A stretch of DNA of 64,000 nt from Sipunculus nudus (GCA_026874595.1 CM049314.1:52747812-52811811); one strand, 5' to 3'. Counted from the first letter of the stretch, positions 27,230-38,933 are shown. A program made the numbers and translations. The notes: generated from the letters alone by a model not told the origin.

Positions 27230-28440
27230 TAACATATACAGTTGTTGACATATATGTTCTTATAATTGTAGCTCACCAAACTTGTGCGTGCTTAAGACTA
27301 TTAAAAACTGTAATATATTTTTAGAGGACTCGAATGAACATTCGCTGTTCTTATTAGTAAAAAGATAAATTAATCAAGGTAGACATAGTATTTACAGGGC
27401 ATCTGTTTATTTCTACATTAACTTTTGTCAGTTTGGAAATTGTTTTAGAAACGTTAAAGATTACACTTTACATGATAGTTGAATACAGCATTGTTCATTT
27501 ACAAACCCATGGTGAAACCGCACGGAACGTTCACACATCAACAGTAGCGCCATATCAGCCCTCATTTCGGCCTATACATCCTACATAGAGGACCGCACTG
27601 TGAGGCGCTATGATGATACAAACATCAATGCAACAGGATAGGTTAGTGCAGAAGTACATTCCCACGCAACGTTTCTATCACGACTCAAGTTAGGCTTGCC
27701 AGCCCAATATAGATGTATACTGAGTTGTGTATTTGTCATCAACAGCCTAATGTTTAACAATAATATGGGAAATGACAAACGTATGACAACAGACAATTTA
27801 ATGTATGGCAATAGTGGTTTTCTCTGTGTCCTCCATCCCTGCGGACTACTGAACGCCATCTTCTTACAATAAAACTTTATATTTATTGTGTTCTTCACAG
27901 TAGAGTCTTGTGTCAAGATTACAAGGCTTTAGATGCTTATAATAAGCATATTGCACTTTTTCAGCATTGTTATCGAAACATTTTTATGGGTGACATATTG
28001 CATTTTATGACAGCTCCTGCTTAACATACTGTATTTGCATTTGTTGACACTAAGATACGTAAGGATAAACTTCAAAATCAAATATTGAAAAGGTTTGTCG
28101 AATTAGGGGGACATGCTTTTTTCTTCGCTCAGTGCCTCTTATGTATCATTAATATATAACCTTTGCATCGAAAGGTATTATTTAATCATTGCTAAATATT
28201 CCTTTGTCGGTTTATGTTATTTTCAGGCTTTGTTAATTTATTTTTAAACTGTAGGAGAAATTAAAATAGTAAATTGATGAAAAGGTAATCAAAACAGGAG
28301 TTTGGTAGCAGCCATCTTGGATTTCAAAATGGCCGCTCGAGATACAAATTTTTAAATAGTACCACCGAGATGGTTGGAATTAGAAAACAGGTATAGATAA
28401 CAAAAGTCTAAATTTTGTCATATATGAGCAGAGAAATTGC
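27230..28440 (-). repeat. Dispersed repeat, minus-oriented copy of the inverted pair
   Basis: This is the reverse-complement partner of 20750-21650. It is about 300 bp longer because of extra sequence around 27600-28290, absent from or deleted in the other copy. The outer end (GGTAGCAGCCATCTTGGATT, CAAAATGGCCGCTC, AGTACCACCGAGATGG) and the inner end (GACTCGAATGAACATTC) both align. It carries no convincing coding frame. Confidence 0.75.
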
Positions 28441-28624
28441 TATATATTGATTCCATTAGATTTTCATTTCAATGTCCTTCATACCTACAGCTACCCCTAT
28501 TCTAAGCTCCTTTATGAGAAAACGGCTACAAATAGATTTATAAGAATTTTAGATTCAAATTCCCCATATATTTTTCCTATAGGAACAAACCATAAACCTT
28601 TTGCACTCAAAAACATAAATAAAC

Positions 28625-29857
28625 TCCCCCGAGCTCTTGGACCATGAAGTTTGGGTGAATAACCTTTGCGGCGCAAAGGTACCGTATCATGACTGCTTGA
28701 CCGAGTTGATAGTCCCCTGTATGTTCCCGCTGGTCATAGTACCTTTTCTGTCTCTCACTAGCTGCATAAGTTTTTCACGAGCCAATTCATGCATGTGGTG
28801 CAGCATGTCCTTCAGGTTGTCAACATATTGAGATAGACTCAGAGGCTGGTGTTCCTGAGGCGGGCTGCCCATCAACATATCCATCGTAAGACGCGGTTCC
28901 CATCCAAACAGAACCATAGAGGGTGAGAATCCGCTACTGTCATGCACTGAAATTCGTTAGGCTTACATGAGCAACTGGATATGTTTGATCCAGTCCCTTT
29001 GGTTTTCTGAGACGAATTTAGCTATCATGGACTGCAGTGAAGAGTTGACTCTTTCAACCATTCCACCACTTTGTGGACAATAGCTCGTGGTTCTTGTATT
29101 CTTTATGCCAGGTTGCTGACATAGCTTCTGGAAGACTTGCGACTCAAATTTACCTCCTTGGTCGGAATGGACATGGAGTGGAAGACCCCATAAGCTAACA
29201 AATTGGTTGATGAAGACATCAATTGTCAAAGAAGTTTCCATGTTTAGAATAGCACAGGCCCCCGTCCACTTTGAGAAATAGTCGCCTATCACTTATATGT
29301 AGCGATAACGAGTTCCTGTTACGGGGAATGGTCCCATGAGATCCATGGGTAGTCTATCCATTGGCGCTCCAACATTATATTTGGTCATCGGTGACCGTTT
29401 AGACTTGAGAGGTCCTTTCCGATCTTGGCAAGGCTTGCATTCTCTGCAGTGGCGGCTTACATCATCATTCATGTTCTCCCCAAAAATAACATTGTTTCAC
29501 TCTAGCAAGGGTCAGTCTTACACCAAGTTGGCCTGCTATGACGTCATCATGCGATTTTGCCAATATGTCTTCTGGGAGTGCCTTTGGTAAAACCTGACAC
29601 CGGGTTGTGCCTTTATCAGTATCTGATTCCCTTCTGAACAGTATTCCATTGATGACTTGTAGTTGTTTCCACAAGTGGAAGAAGGATTGGACCGCCGGAG
29701 AACAGTGTGAGACTTCCTTCCAAGAAGGTCGTTGGTCTCTCTCTTCTTTCCACTGAAGAAGGGATCTAACAGCTGGGTCCTCAAGTTGGAGTTGCCGAAT
29801 CTCTACTGAAGACCTCTTGGCGAGCCAGGAAACTGCAGTTGATGGCATGACTGACAT
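28625..29857 (-). pseudogene. gypsy-1 integrase remnant
   Basis: Three frames cover the integrase. 29465-29857 has a leader and the zinc-binding region (LAKSHDDVIAGQLGVRLTL, VKQCYFW). 28963-29292 is the catalytic core with HSDQGGKFESQVF (second Asp) and a YCPQSGGMVERVNSSL block (catalytic Glu). 28687-28947 holds the FSPSMVLFGWEPRL motif typical of the region after the core. Beyond 28690 a short basic stretch in another frame matches the C-terminal SH3-like region, then homology stops. Frameshifts separate the pieces, so it is non-functional. Confidence 0.85.
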
Positions 29858-29957
29858 AGCTCAGTATTTCGGGGTATCGTTGACCGGAGTTGAACTCTCA
29901 CTGTTTCTCGCTCTTGCTCTCCGTCACAGTGCTAACAAGGAGAGTGGAACATGGGCG

Positions 29958-30218
29958 TCACGATAAAGCATCTGCATTTTTATGCTTTGAACTAGCTGTA
30001 TGTTGAATGTTAAAATCGTAACAACCAAGTTGTTGAAACCATCTAGCGAGTTGGCCTTCTAGCTCCTTGAAATTTAAAAGACAAGTTAAAGCACCGTGGT
30101 CGGTTCTAATTAGGAATTTACGACCATACAGGTAATGATGAAAGTGGTGGACATTTTTAATTATTTCCTGCAGTTCTTTCCTGGTTACACAATAGGTTTT
30201 TTTTTCACTTGCTGACAA
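29958..30218 (-). pseudogene. gypsy-1 RNase H remnant
   Basis: An 86-codon frame shows the second half of a gypsy RNase H: ASEKKTYCVTRKELQEII, an IRTDHGALTCLLNF block with the conserved Asp-His, and a C-terminal HKNADALS motif. The N-terminal part of the domain continues in other frames upstream (to about 30420), again pointing to frameshifts. Confidence 0.85.
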
Positions 30219-30451
30219 AGACTTGCTATAATAGGCGATTACTTTCTCGTAACCGTCCTGGACTTGCGATAGTACAGCACAAATACCTGAATTGCTAGCA
30301 TCTGTTTCGAGAACGAAATCATCCGTGCCAGCGGGGTAAGTAAGTATAGGAGCTGATAATAAGGCATCCTTGAGTTTAGAGAATGCTTCTTTGCAGGCAT
30401 CATTCTATTTGAAATGAGTTTGCTGTTTTAAGACAGTATGAAGAGGACTGG

Positions 30452-31393
30452 CTATGGTTGCAAAGTCCTTGACAATATTCTGTAATAAGAACAGAGTCCT
30501 AAGAAGCTCTTTACCTCATTAACGTTGCTGGGAAGGGCCAATCTCTCACTGATGCAGTTTTTTTCAGGATTTGTCGATATTCCTTCTGCAGAAACAATAT
30601 GTCCTGGATATTCCCCCTTGTTGTTGAATAAGTGACACTTTTTCGGTGTCAGCTTAAGTCCTGCTTTGCCGATCCTATAGATGACCTCTTGAAGTCTCTC
30701 AAGGTGACTGTCGAAATCAGGACTGAAGACAATGACATCATCTATAAAGAGTAGACAAGTCTGCCATTGTAAGCCTGCCAGGACGCATTCCATCGGCGTT
30801 CAAAGGTCGCTTGTGCGTTACACAGACCGAATGGCATTGTTTTAAACTGATACCGGCCTATGACTCCTTGGCAACTTCAGGTTTCATGCCCACATACCAG
30901 TATCCACTGGTAAGATCGAGTGTACAAAAACACTTGGATCTACTCAAGGTATCTAGTGAGTCATCAATCCTGGGAAGAGGATAACTGTCCTTGAGAGTAA
31001 CATTATTCAATTTCCTGTAGTCCACACAAAAACTTGTTGACCCAACTTTCTTCGTGACAAGCACAATAGTGCTTCTCCAGGGACATTCTGCTTGAGCATC
31101 CGCTGAATTTCCTGTATACACTCCTCATTCTCAGCTAAAGGAAGTCACCGTGTTGCCTGTTGGATAAGTTGTGCTTCACCAGTGTTAAATCTGTGTTTGA
31201 TTAGATCAGTTCTACCTAAATCACATTTGTTCCTAGCAAATACATGTTGAATCTTGCAGAGCATCTGCTGAGCAACTTGGCGTTGTTCTTCATCTAGTTC
31301 TGATGTACATTCATCCAAGAGCGTTGTCAGGTGTTCAGGGACCTGCACGAAGATGTCATTCTCTACAGATGAGGAATACGTATTCAGTCTCAA
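30452..31393 (-). pseudogene. gypsy-1 reverse transcriptase remnant
   Basis: Three frames form the domain. 31145-31393 is the pre-RT linker. 30858-31121 has PWRSTIVLVTKKVGSTSFCV, DYRKLN, YPLPRIDDSLDTL and the LDLTSGYW motif with the first catalytic Asp. 30452-30793 carries the catalytic box as FIDD, then the thumb (LTPKKCHLF, SFLGLCSYYR). The active-site residues visible are conserved, but at least two frame changes separate the parts. Confidence 0.87.
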
Positions 31394-31821
31394 GTTCAGT
31401 TTAAATAGAAGTCATCTGGCCCATAGGATGTCCATGAGCAACCATGTCATTTTTCTCTAGTTCAGTATGTTGGTCACTGAGATTAGCGAATCGCAATGGG
31501 ATGTAGTCTTTGTTGGGGTTTACCACCATCTTAGCTAGTCGAAATCCATCATCACCTTGAAATCTTTCATTAGGTTCAACGACAGCTGTTGAAGCCAGCA
31601 GACACAAAGATTTCAGCCACTTAAGGCTGGGATGGTCATCTTCTCAAGTAGGGAAATTGTGAACTATTCTCTCTCCTGTTTAGATGCAAAGCATGCAATA
31701 TCATTGTCCCCAAAACCGCATACAACAAGTTTGAAAATCAATGCTGAATCCATGCTGTTTTACAAATACGAAGCCTATTACTCCATCCACTTTCACTTCT
31801 GCAACTATCATTGGATGGGTA

Positions 31822-32034
31822 AACACATCTTCTGCAATTTGCACAGGAAGGTTCCACTTGACCAAGAGACTCGACGATTCCACCATCAACCATTCTACTT
31901 TGGAGTTTAGTGTCTTTGAGAGGGGGACACACATCTTCTGCAATTTGCACAGGAAGGTTCCACTTGACCAAGAGACTCGACGATTCCACCATCAACCATT
32001 CTACTTTGGAGTTTAGTGTCTTTGAGAGGGGGAC
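31822..32034. repeat. 106-bp tandem duplication inside gypsy-1
   Basis: The segment from CACATCTTCTGCAATTTGC to GTGTCTTTGAGAGGGGG occurs twice in direct succession (marker AAGAGACTCGACG at 31864 and 31970), and a third start (GCACATCTTCTTG) follows. The copies are nearly identical. 106 is not a multiple of three, so the duplication shifts the frame downstream of the protease. Confidence 0.9.
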
Positions 32035-32064
32035 GCACATCTTCTTGTATTTTAAAGTATTGTA

Positions 32065-32271
32065 TCAATTCACAATACTGATGGTAGACCCCGAATCCAC
32101 CAGGCAATCAATCTGTAGTCCGTAGATGTGAGTTGTCAAGTAGAGTGACTTATTGGGTGCATGGTGATTCATATAGCAGCATGAAACTTTTTTATCGAGA
32201 GAGAATGGTAGATCCCCATTTGTTTCTGAGAAGATGGGCCCACTTGCATGTTCCGCTGAGACCTGACCCAT
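32065..32271 (-). pseudogene. gypsy-1 aspartic protease remnant
   Basis: A 68-codon frame ends in IYGLQIDCLVDSGSTISIVN. The DSG triad with flanking hydrophobic residues is the active-site signature of retropepsins, which cleave the Gag-Pol precursor and work as dimers. The C-terminal half of the fold lies in the region disturbed by the 106-bp duplication. Non-functional. Confidence 0.75.
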
Positions 32272-32514
32272 AGTCTTAGCTACTGAGAGTTTCCCTTATT
32301 ATCTTGCTTTTCAACAAGAGGCCTCATATATGTCTCATCATGGATCATTGGTACTGCCGGATGGTGGTCTCCTATAATTTTCCCTTTGGCCGTCTGCCTT
32401 TTTTCTCCTTTCCCGCTTCTCTTTGTTTTAGCGGCTTTAACATTCTGAATACAGATATCCAGTTATTTTGCTAAACATACATTGTTTTGGAGATGGTCTG
32501 CATTTTGATGAGTT

Positions 32515-34540
32515 CTACTGCCCATTAGGAGTTGGTGGGGATGTGGGTTTTGTGAGATTTTTGAGAATCTTATCTAATTTCTCACACAACATACCGAGGT
32601 TCTTCACTGAAGTCTCACAATTTCGCTGCAGGTTGACACTTGTCTTTACCTGAGGCATTCTAAGGGTTCCGTGGACTGAAATAGAACACGAATGATTGGA
32701 CTCTTCGGGGTCTTCCGATTCGAAAGGCCTCAAATTCATGCCCTGACTGGATTTCTTCTTAGAGGTTCTTCGGGTGTCCTTGCTTGATAGCCCATACAAG
32801 ATCATGGTCGTTCAAGGCATCGACAAAGGAATTTATAGCCAGAGTATCCTTGGACTCAGCAGTTGCCTCCGGGAATACTTTCCTGACTAACCATCTGATT
32901 TCCTGGGCGAGTGAGGACAGGCTTTTGCCTTTATTGCGTAACCTGGATCGCAGCTGAGCACGGTAGACCTCTCGTTGATTAGGCGGCTCGAAACGTTCAG
33001 CGAGTGCCGAGACGAGAGAAGAATAGTGAGTGCGCTGGCCTGGTTCTAAGTAAGTCGCAAAGAATACTCTGAGCCTGACCTCGTAGGCTGAAGGTGTAAC
33101 TTTAGAAGGATCAGCAGTTGTAAAACACGAATGGATGTTGGGTGGAGCTACGCTCTTTTCACAGCGCTTTACCTATAGGGCTACTACCTATATCGTAAGG
33201 CGCTGTTTGTTATGACCTCGTATCCTGAATTGCAACACCAGAGGGGAGCACTGTATTTTTGTCCAATCAGATGAGACCTTGTGCTGGAAGACAAAGCCAA
33301 GCGAGGAATACACGGAGCCAATCATATTCATTTCTTTTTGAGTGACAGCTCACCCCCCAGCGAAACCGTCTAAACAGGCCACAGGCTCAGAGAGAATTGC
33401 CCCTGACGTGGTTTGCTTAGGGCCTTGGGCACATAGGATGCTCGGCCGGTGAGCTGTAATTCAAACGAAACGTAACAACAAAGGCTGTGTGCACACCTCG
33501 CTTGCTGGTTTCAGTTCTGCAGACAACAGATACATGGCTACGCTAACAAAGTCATAATGTCATAATCGAATCGGTCGATGATGCGAGAGTGCAGAGGGAG
33601 CAATTTAAATTCAACCGGAAACTCATCAAGCGGCGCTTGAAGCGCAGCAATGGGCGGAGCCAGGATGTCTGTCGTGTGTTTGTTTATTGGCATCTGATTG
33701 GCTGCTTGTCACATCATACGCACGTTTATTTCAGTGGAAAACGAACCTCCATCTGGTGTCTAAATATATCATAAACGGTCAAAGCTGGCAGCGTGAAAAT
33801 CAGTTGCTTCTTTAAAAGCGCAAGATTTCCGCTGCCTCGGGAGCGTAGGGTGGAGCTGATATAGCATTTATGCTTCCAAAGAACACGGGTGACGATTGAA
33901 TCTCAACACATTGATTTTTTCTCATGAAAATGCACTTCATTGTATCTGGTAGGTCGAGGCGGTGCCTTCTTCAGGACTAGATCTAACATGGTCGTCTGTC
34001 GTGGCACAGCACCTTTTTAGCCTTGGCAGTGGTGTGTATAAGCGAAGCTGTACCTGGTGACGATAATCCGTCAATTAAGTTTGTCGGAAGTCGATGGAAA
34101 GGCGATGAGAAACAAGGCTGTAATTTAGCTGCTCTAGGCACGAATCTAGGCGAAATACGTTCAGCAGCTGCCCTGTCAGGCAGTTTGATAAGGCTGGGCA
34201 TACTTCTATCACATGTAGGATGGTCTATATTTGATGACCAGGGCTCTACTGGCTGTTGTTGTAAATCTTCAGTGGATTGTTGCACTGAATCTTTGCGCAG
34301 AGCGGCAACATATTTACTCTGGTAAATATTTTTAACTCGTTGAGATATAAGCTGAAGATGAGTTTGTCGCTATATATTGCTGATGTTGATACTGTATATA
34401 CTGAATCTGTCGTGCTTGCTGATCCATTGACGCTTGAAGATTTTGCAGGATATTCATCATGCCTCGGAAGTCGAAAGATGTAAGTGAGCGTGCTGGTTGG
34501 AGATAAGGATCAGCCGGCAGGGGACCACTCAAGTCAAAGA
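32515..34540 (-). pseudogene. gypsy-1 gag remnant, interrupted
   Basis: Minus-strand translation of about 32810-33130 resembles a gypsy Gag capsid region (FEPPNQREVYRAQLRSRL and a following SSLAQEIRWLVRKVFPEA). 32515-32805 is a downstream polar linker. 34332-34532 is a Gln-rich N-terminal segment. The reading is split by the insertion at 33149-33847 and by other frame changes, and I see no intact CCHC zinc knuckle. Boundaries are approximate. Confidence 0.65.
33149..33847. mobile_element. 0.7-kb non-autonomous insertion with 9-bp TSD (Mutator-like candidate)
   Basis: The insert starts TACGCTC and ends GAGCGTA (7-bp perfect inverted ends; a CAGCG block also matches a few bases inside each end). 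It is flanked by GGGTGGAGC on both sides (33140-33148 and 33848-33856). Nine-bp duplications are typical of Mutator-like elements, so I infer a MULE-derived non-autonomous element. No coding sequence is recognised inside; a 61-codon frame at 33589-33774 (plus) is not convincing. Confidence 0.65.
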
Positions 34541-35050
34541 TGGGATCAATACTTTCTATATCTGAAGGTAGCTGAGGGTAATCCCTGTTCAGTTGCTGCG
34601 TTTTGTGATGCTGTTGACAGCTGGCAGTGATACCTTGATCACTCTCATTGGTGAAGGTACTTTAAACTAATTAAACCCGGTTCAGCTTTCTTGCTGGACA
34701 CTTTAAAATTTAACCTTGCTTTGAACATTCCCAGTAAGCTTTCTTTAATAATTTATTTGTTTAAAATAAGATCGAATGTTTTATTTATAATCTAAATGAA
34801 TTTATTCTAATTCTCTATTAAATCCTGCAAAAATAATTATATCCGATGTTTGTACATGCAGCAGTGACACCTGGTGTCACCTAATAAAATTATTGAACAG
34901 TCTGCCAAGTATGCTTGGAAGGCGGTTGAAATGTTTCGGTAAAGTTTTCAGTATATTCAAGTAGTTAAATAATGCAATTTGTTGGGATAAATATGCACTT
35001 AAAATACTGTTAGAAAAAAATGTATTTTTCAGAAGCGCAGTAGGATCAAA

Positions 35051-35064
35051 GCGGTGCCACCAAT
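35051..35064 (-). other. Primer binding site candidate of gypsy-1
   Basis: On the minus strand, TGGTGGCACCGC begins two bases after the LTR terminus. TGG pairs with the CCA end of a priming tRNA. The tRNA species is not identifiable by eye. Confidence 0.6.
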
Positions 35065-35559
35065 TGTAACGTAACCGTGACCTTACAGGTCAAAGGTCAT
35101 GACTATTATAAGTGCATGCAGAGACATTTAAAAAAATAAGACGTTAATAACGATTACAAAGATTAAATGTCGAAAGAGAAAATGAAATATTTCATCGCCC
35201 ATAATGTAATTTAACAAAAGAATCTAAATTGGTTCTAGCCCTGTAATTATTATTAAAAGAGAAGGCCCTTGCTAATCTAATTATATGCTGTTAGTTATAC
35301 TTCGAGTCGGGCTGTCTGGACGAAATCAGCTGTTAGTTGTCTGGGCGACGCGCATCCGTAAGCTCTGGCGACGATCTGACCTAGACACCCTTAAACAGTT
35401 TCCCTTCCGGAAATCCGTTTGACGGGCTGAAAGCTAGAAGCCCAGCGGAAGCCTAGTTTACAAGCGGAAAGCCGTATGACAGACGGAAGCCAGCTTTACG
35501 ACCAGAAACATGTCAGAAAGGTCCCTGTATGCAATACTTGCTTTTCAACCCTCGTTATA
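35065..35559 (-). repeat. gypsy-1 5' LTR (495 bp)
   Basis: On the plus strand it runs from TGTAACG to CGTTATA. The termini form a near-perfect inverted repeat (TGTAACG/CGTTACA, with one C-to-T change at the outer end). The outer third matches 19233-19388. It stands directly outside the primer binding site, so it is the upstream LTR of the minus-strand element. Confidence 0.8.
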
Positions 35560-35989
35560 ATATATAGCCTAGCTGATGAGGGAAAGTATGGGGGGGGGGG
35601 GGGGGGGAACTAAATATGAAGTCAAACTGAAGAATTCTGGGGCACTTTCCTTGGAAGGTATAATTTATTTTCACTCCTGAATGCACTGAAATGTCATAAT
35701 CTTTAGGAGGCCTGAAACCGCATGAATTGAGCCCTATATGTGCGCCTGTGTTATTACATAAGTCACGTTAAAATATACACGTTTACACTATCCTGAACAT
35801 TTTCAGTACTGTAGTGCACGAATTCCGATTGTGTCTGCAGGTGAAGCCTATACAGCTGGTGACAGATTAAAATGTTAATATGATATTATCATTTTTGTAA
35901 AGTAAAAATAATATCCGTCCCTGAGATTAAATTCTTCGCGAAGGGCTGTATATAATCTGCGTGCTTATTACTTTATGGAATTAACCGTT
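35560..35989. other. Spacer with a long poly-G tract
   Basis: A run of about 19 G at 35590-35608 follows the LTR. No gene is seen. Confidence 0.6.
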
Positions 35990-35999
35990 GACGTTAAAT

Positions 36000-37048
36000 G
36001 TTGTTCCAAGATATATGTAGCTGTGCACTACACCTAATGTATCGTCTCCAAGGTAAAATGATTGGTGGGATCTTACTTTGCCTTTTGAGGAAATGATACT
36101 TTTGTCTTGCTAATTTTGACATTTAGATAGCATTTATTAAGTATTCATGTAAAGCATCCAAGGCGGTCTGTAGTTCATCTGCTCACTCAGCCATGATTAC
36201 TGTATCATCTGCATACAACAAAGCGTACATTCTCTTAAAAAGTTCTGCGTCTTAATCACTCACTGAGGTTGGTCCTCAGTGTATACGCCAGGAAACCAAG
36301 ACGTTTTTAACTACGACTTATATAGAATTCTAAGTCATTGAGATATATTGCAAAGAGAAATGGGGACAGATTTTTACCTTGCCGCACCCCAATATTGCAT
36401 CCAAAAAAGTCGGACACCGTTTGTCCCTGCTTAACACATGATTTTGTATTGTGATACATATTGCAGATAACATACAATATCCACAGTCAAAGTCAAAAGC
36501 TTTTTTTGTCGTCAATATATGCACAATATACCATTTTGTTTTACATGTAAAGTTCCAGCACTGAATGCAGTACAAAAATGTGGTCCATGGTGGAAACCTC
36601 TCTCTGAATCATGCTTGCTCATATCCTAAAATGCATCAGGCATCTATTTAATTTGTCAGTCTTGCATTTAAAATTGCTGTAAATAATTTCCTTAGGCAGC
36701 TTAACAGTGGGATACCACGATTGTTCTCCGGGTTATCAGCAGTGCCTTTGTTTTGTACATTGACTGGATCACACCAATACACCAGTCAGTTAGGATTATA
36801 CCTGAGTTGAGGACAATATTGAATAGTTGTACTATGAGTTTTACCACTTCATTGGGACATTTGTTTAAGAATTCATTCAACATATTATCTATACCACAGG
36901 CCTTGTTGTTCTTTAGTTTATTGATTAGTGGTTCAACTTCCTCACAAGTAATATAATTATTTATAAATTCATTGGTGGAATGTTTTACTGTTCTTGGTTC
37001 GAATGATTCAACATTTACTTTTTTATTTGGAATGCGCTTTTTGCTCAA
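36000..37048 (-). pseudogene. LINE reverse transcriptase remnant
   Basis: 36701-37048 contains INKLKNNKACGIDNMLNEFL and a LTDWCIGVIQSMYK box, the fingers region of LINE reverse transcriptases. A decayed middle part follows (36330-36575, with KKAFDFDCGYCML). Near 36195-36225 the minus strand reads LLYADDTVIMAE, the intact YADD catalytic box, followed at once by a stop. ISKTKV, part of the thumb, is readable near 36090. Multiple frames are required, so it is non-functional. Confidence 0.8.
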
Positions 37049-37640
37049 GGTTTTAAAATGCCTTGCAAATTTCTCCAGTGTTACGTTGCCGCCTTTACTT
37101 TGCGTGGTGTAGGCATTGTTGATAGTTTTTCAATATTCCTTTGGATTCCTGGTTTTCAGGTTCCTAGTTTTTTCAGGCATAGTTGTAAATTTTTTTTTAG
37201 ACCTTTTTAATGAATTTTTGTATTCTCTTGTTTTCTGTTTAATTAATAACCTTGTTTCTGGGGAGTACGTTTTTATTTGGAAAATATTCTCCTTTTTATT
37301 CACATTCTTTATTGAATCATGGTTTGATCCCGTTTTTTTTCTGCTTGTACAGTGGACAGTATTACTTTTTTCTTTGAGCAATGTTTATTGATTCCTAACA
37401 TTTCAGCTGGCTTAATAAGAGTTTGACAAATATTCTCAGTAAGCAAATCTAGCTCTTCTTGATTTATGTTCCAGCTTGTGTACAAGTAAGTTTACTGTAT
37501 ATATTTTTAATAATTTCAGGTGAAAAGGCTTTCCTATAATCATCAGCTTGGATATGACTTTTAATAATTTTGGGTTTTCAGTATTCTTTTTCTCTGGCGG
37601 ACTCTTTTCAAATTCTATTATTACTGAGCCATCCCCGGTT

Positions 37641-38590
37641 TTAATACCAGCTAGTCTGACTGCGGGTTTCTAGGTTGAGAGTGATACCTACAGGACTGTG
37701 TACATCTGATACGAGTTTATCATGCTCATCAATTTTGAAGTTCTTGATTAATGGAAACATACACGGGAATGCTAGAGCATAGTCTATAACACTGCTTCCT
37801 TTTGCGTTCTGGCAGGTGAATTCGCCTACATTTTTATCTGGGTCAGTTCTGCCATTCACTATTTTTATGTCTGTGCTTTTACAAAGATCCAATATAGTCT
37901 GTAGCGATTTTTATTAGTGCTCATATCCTTATCACTCCTACTGGTTTGTATTCCTAAATGTTCGGTTTGTATTCCAAAATGTTCAAGTTTACTCTTTGAA
38001 GAATACATATCATATTTACGTTTCCTTATCTGCGATGTCAACATCAGACCAAAAGTCATTCATCACAGGGGTTCTGGCATTAATTAAAGTCACCAACCAT
38101 CAAGATAGCAATGTCATACCTGCTCTTTAATAAGACGATATCGTCAAACATTTTGTCAAAAATACCTTCATGGTAATGAATTAAACCTTGGCAAGGTATA
38201 TAGGCAATGCCAAAGATTACCTTAAGACCGAAAGCTTCTTTACTGAGTTTAACCCATAAAAAAAACTTTCGGAGCGGGAGCCCTGAATAACTCTTACAAA
38301 ATTTCTATACATGTATCTTCCAATTAGGCATATTCCATGAACATCTCCATACTTGTGAGTCGATAATTTTTTTGGCATTGAAATTGGAACAGTGGCATTC
38401 CATGTCACTGACAACTCAGACAAACTTTTCCTTAGTAGAGAAGCTTGTGCAGTCCTTAGTATGATTACCCAATACGTCCCTTAGACTGGTGAAATCGCAG
38501 GCGACACCATGGACTCGAAGAATCGTGTCTGTGGTGCAGCAGAACAGCCAGATAATGTCAGCCACCCTGACATGAAATGCCACTGTCCAC
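37641..38590 (-). pseudogene. LINE endonuclease remnant
   Basis: 37641-37892 carries LCKSTDIKIVNGRT, SSVIDYAL and a C-terminal LVSDVHSPV, a variant of the SDH-x-P active-site end of exonuclease-endonuclease-phosphatase domains. Further upstream on the minus strand the text includes HKYGDVHGICLIG and FGIAYIP, and near 38085-38100 a GDFN box typical of APE-like LINE endonucleases. Stops and frame changes are frequent. Confidence 0.75.
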
Positions 38591-38624
38591 CACGTGAGCC
38601 ACCCCCCCCCCCCTCCCCGCCCCA

Positions 38625-38933
38625 AATTCCTACTAAACTACCCTACCCAGCCACTGTGGAAAACCGAGACCTTTTGTAGCAGTTTCCACTCGACAGATAC
38701 AAATGAAGCACATTCAACACTTGTGAGCACCAACCCCTCCCACTCATGGTTGGACGCCAATATAGCTCATGGCTGATCCCAGTTGCCCATCACACACCGG
38801 TCCCCTTTCCACTGCACTGGAAAGATGAAGTGAAAGCTGGCCTAGATCAAGCTGTTCGACTAGGCATGATAGAACCTGTACCTATTGGTGAGCCTGTGAC
38901 ATGGTGCCACAGGATGGTAGTCTATGCAAAGAA
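38625..38933 (+). pseudogene. gypsy-2 reverse transcriptase, first segment
   Basis: The frame at 38746-38940 has VAHHTPVPFPLHWKDEVKAG, then LGMIEPVPIGEPVTWCHRMV, the beginning of a gypsy RT, up to the basic residues before the DFQ-type substrate motif. Here the 934-bp repeat interrupts. The domain continues at 39868. Confidence 0.8.

Larger units (their letters stand above)
28625..35559 (-). mobile_element. Decayed Ty3/gypsy retrotransposon (gypsy-1)
   Basis: Reading the minus strand from 35559 downwards one meets an LTR, a primer-binding-site-like TGGTGGCACCGC, gag, protease, reverse transcriptase, RNase H and integrase, the Ty3/gypsy order. Every domain lies in short, shifted frames, so no intact polyprotein remains. 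The integrase tail is lost near 28625 where unrelated AT-rich DNA begins, and no 3' LTR adjoins it. A truncated LTR of the same family with its polypurine tract lies at 19233-19405. Gag contains a 0.7-kb insertion (33149-33847). Confidence 0.9.
35990..38600 (-). mobile_element. Decayed non-LTR retrotransposon with endonuclease and RT
   Basis: Minus-strand frames give an APE-like endonuclease (38.6 to 37.6 kb), a linker, and the fingers, palm and part of the thumb of a reverse transcriptase (37.1 to 36.0 kb). The order EN-RT is that of LINEs. There are many stops and frame changes, and no 3' tail is visible, so both ends appear eroded or truncated. The element abuts gypsy-1 on one side and gypsy-2 on the other. 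Confidence 0.8.

Noticed and set aside
31632-32125. Plus-strand frames with repeated SAICTGRFHLTKRLDDSTIN text
   Set aside because: Shadow of the minus-strand gypsy-1 with its 106-bp duplication; repetition alone makes it look conserved.
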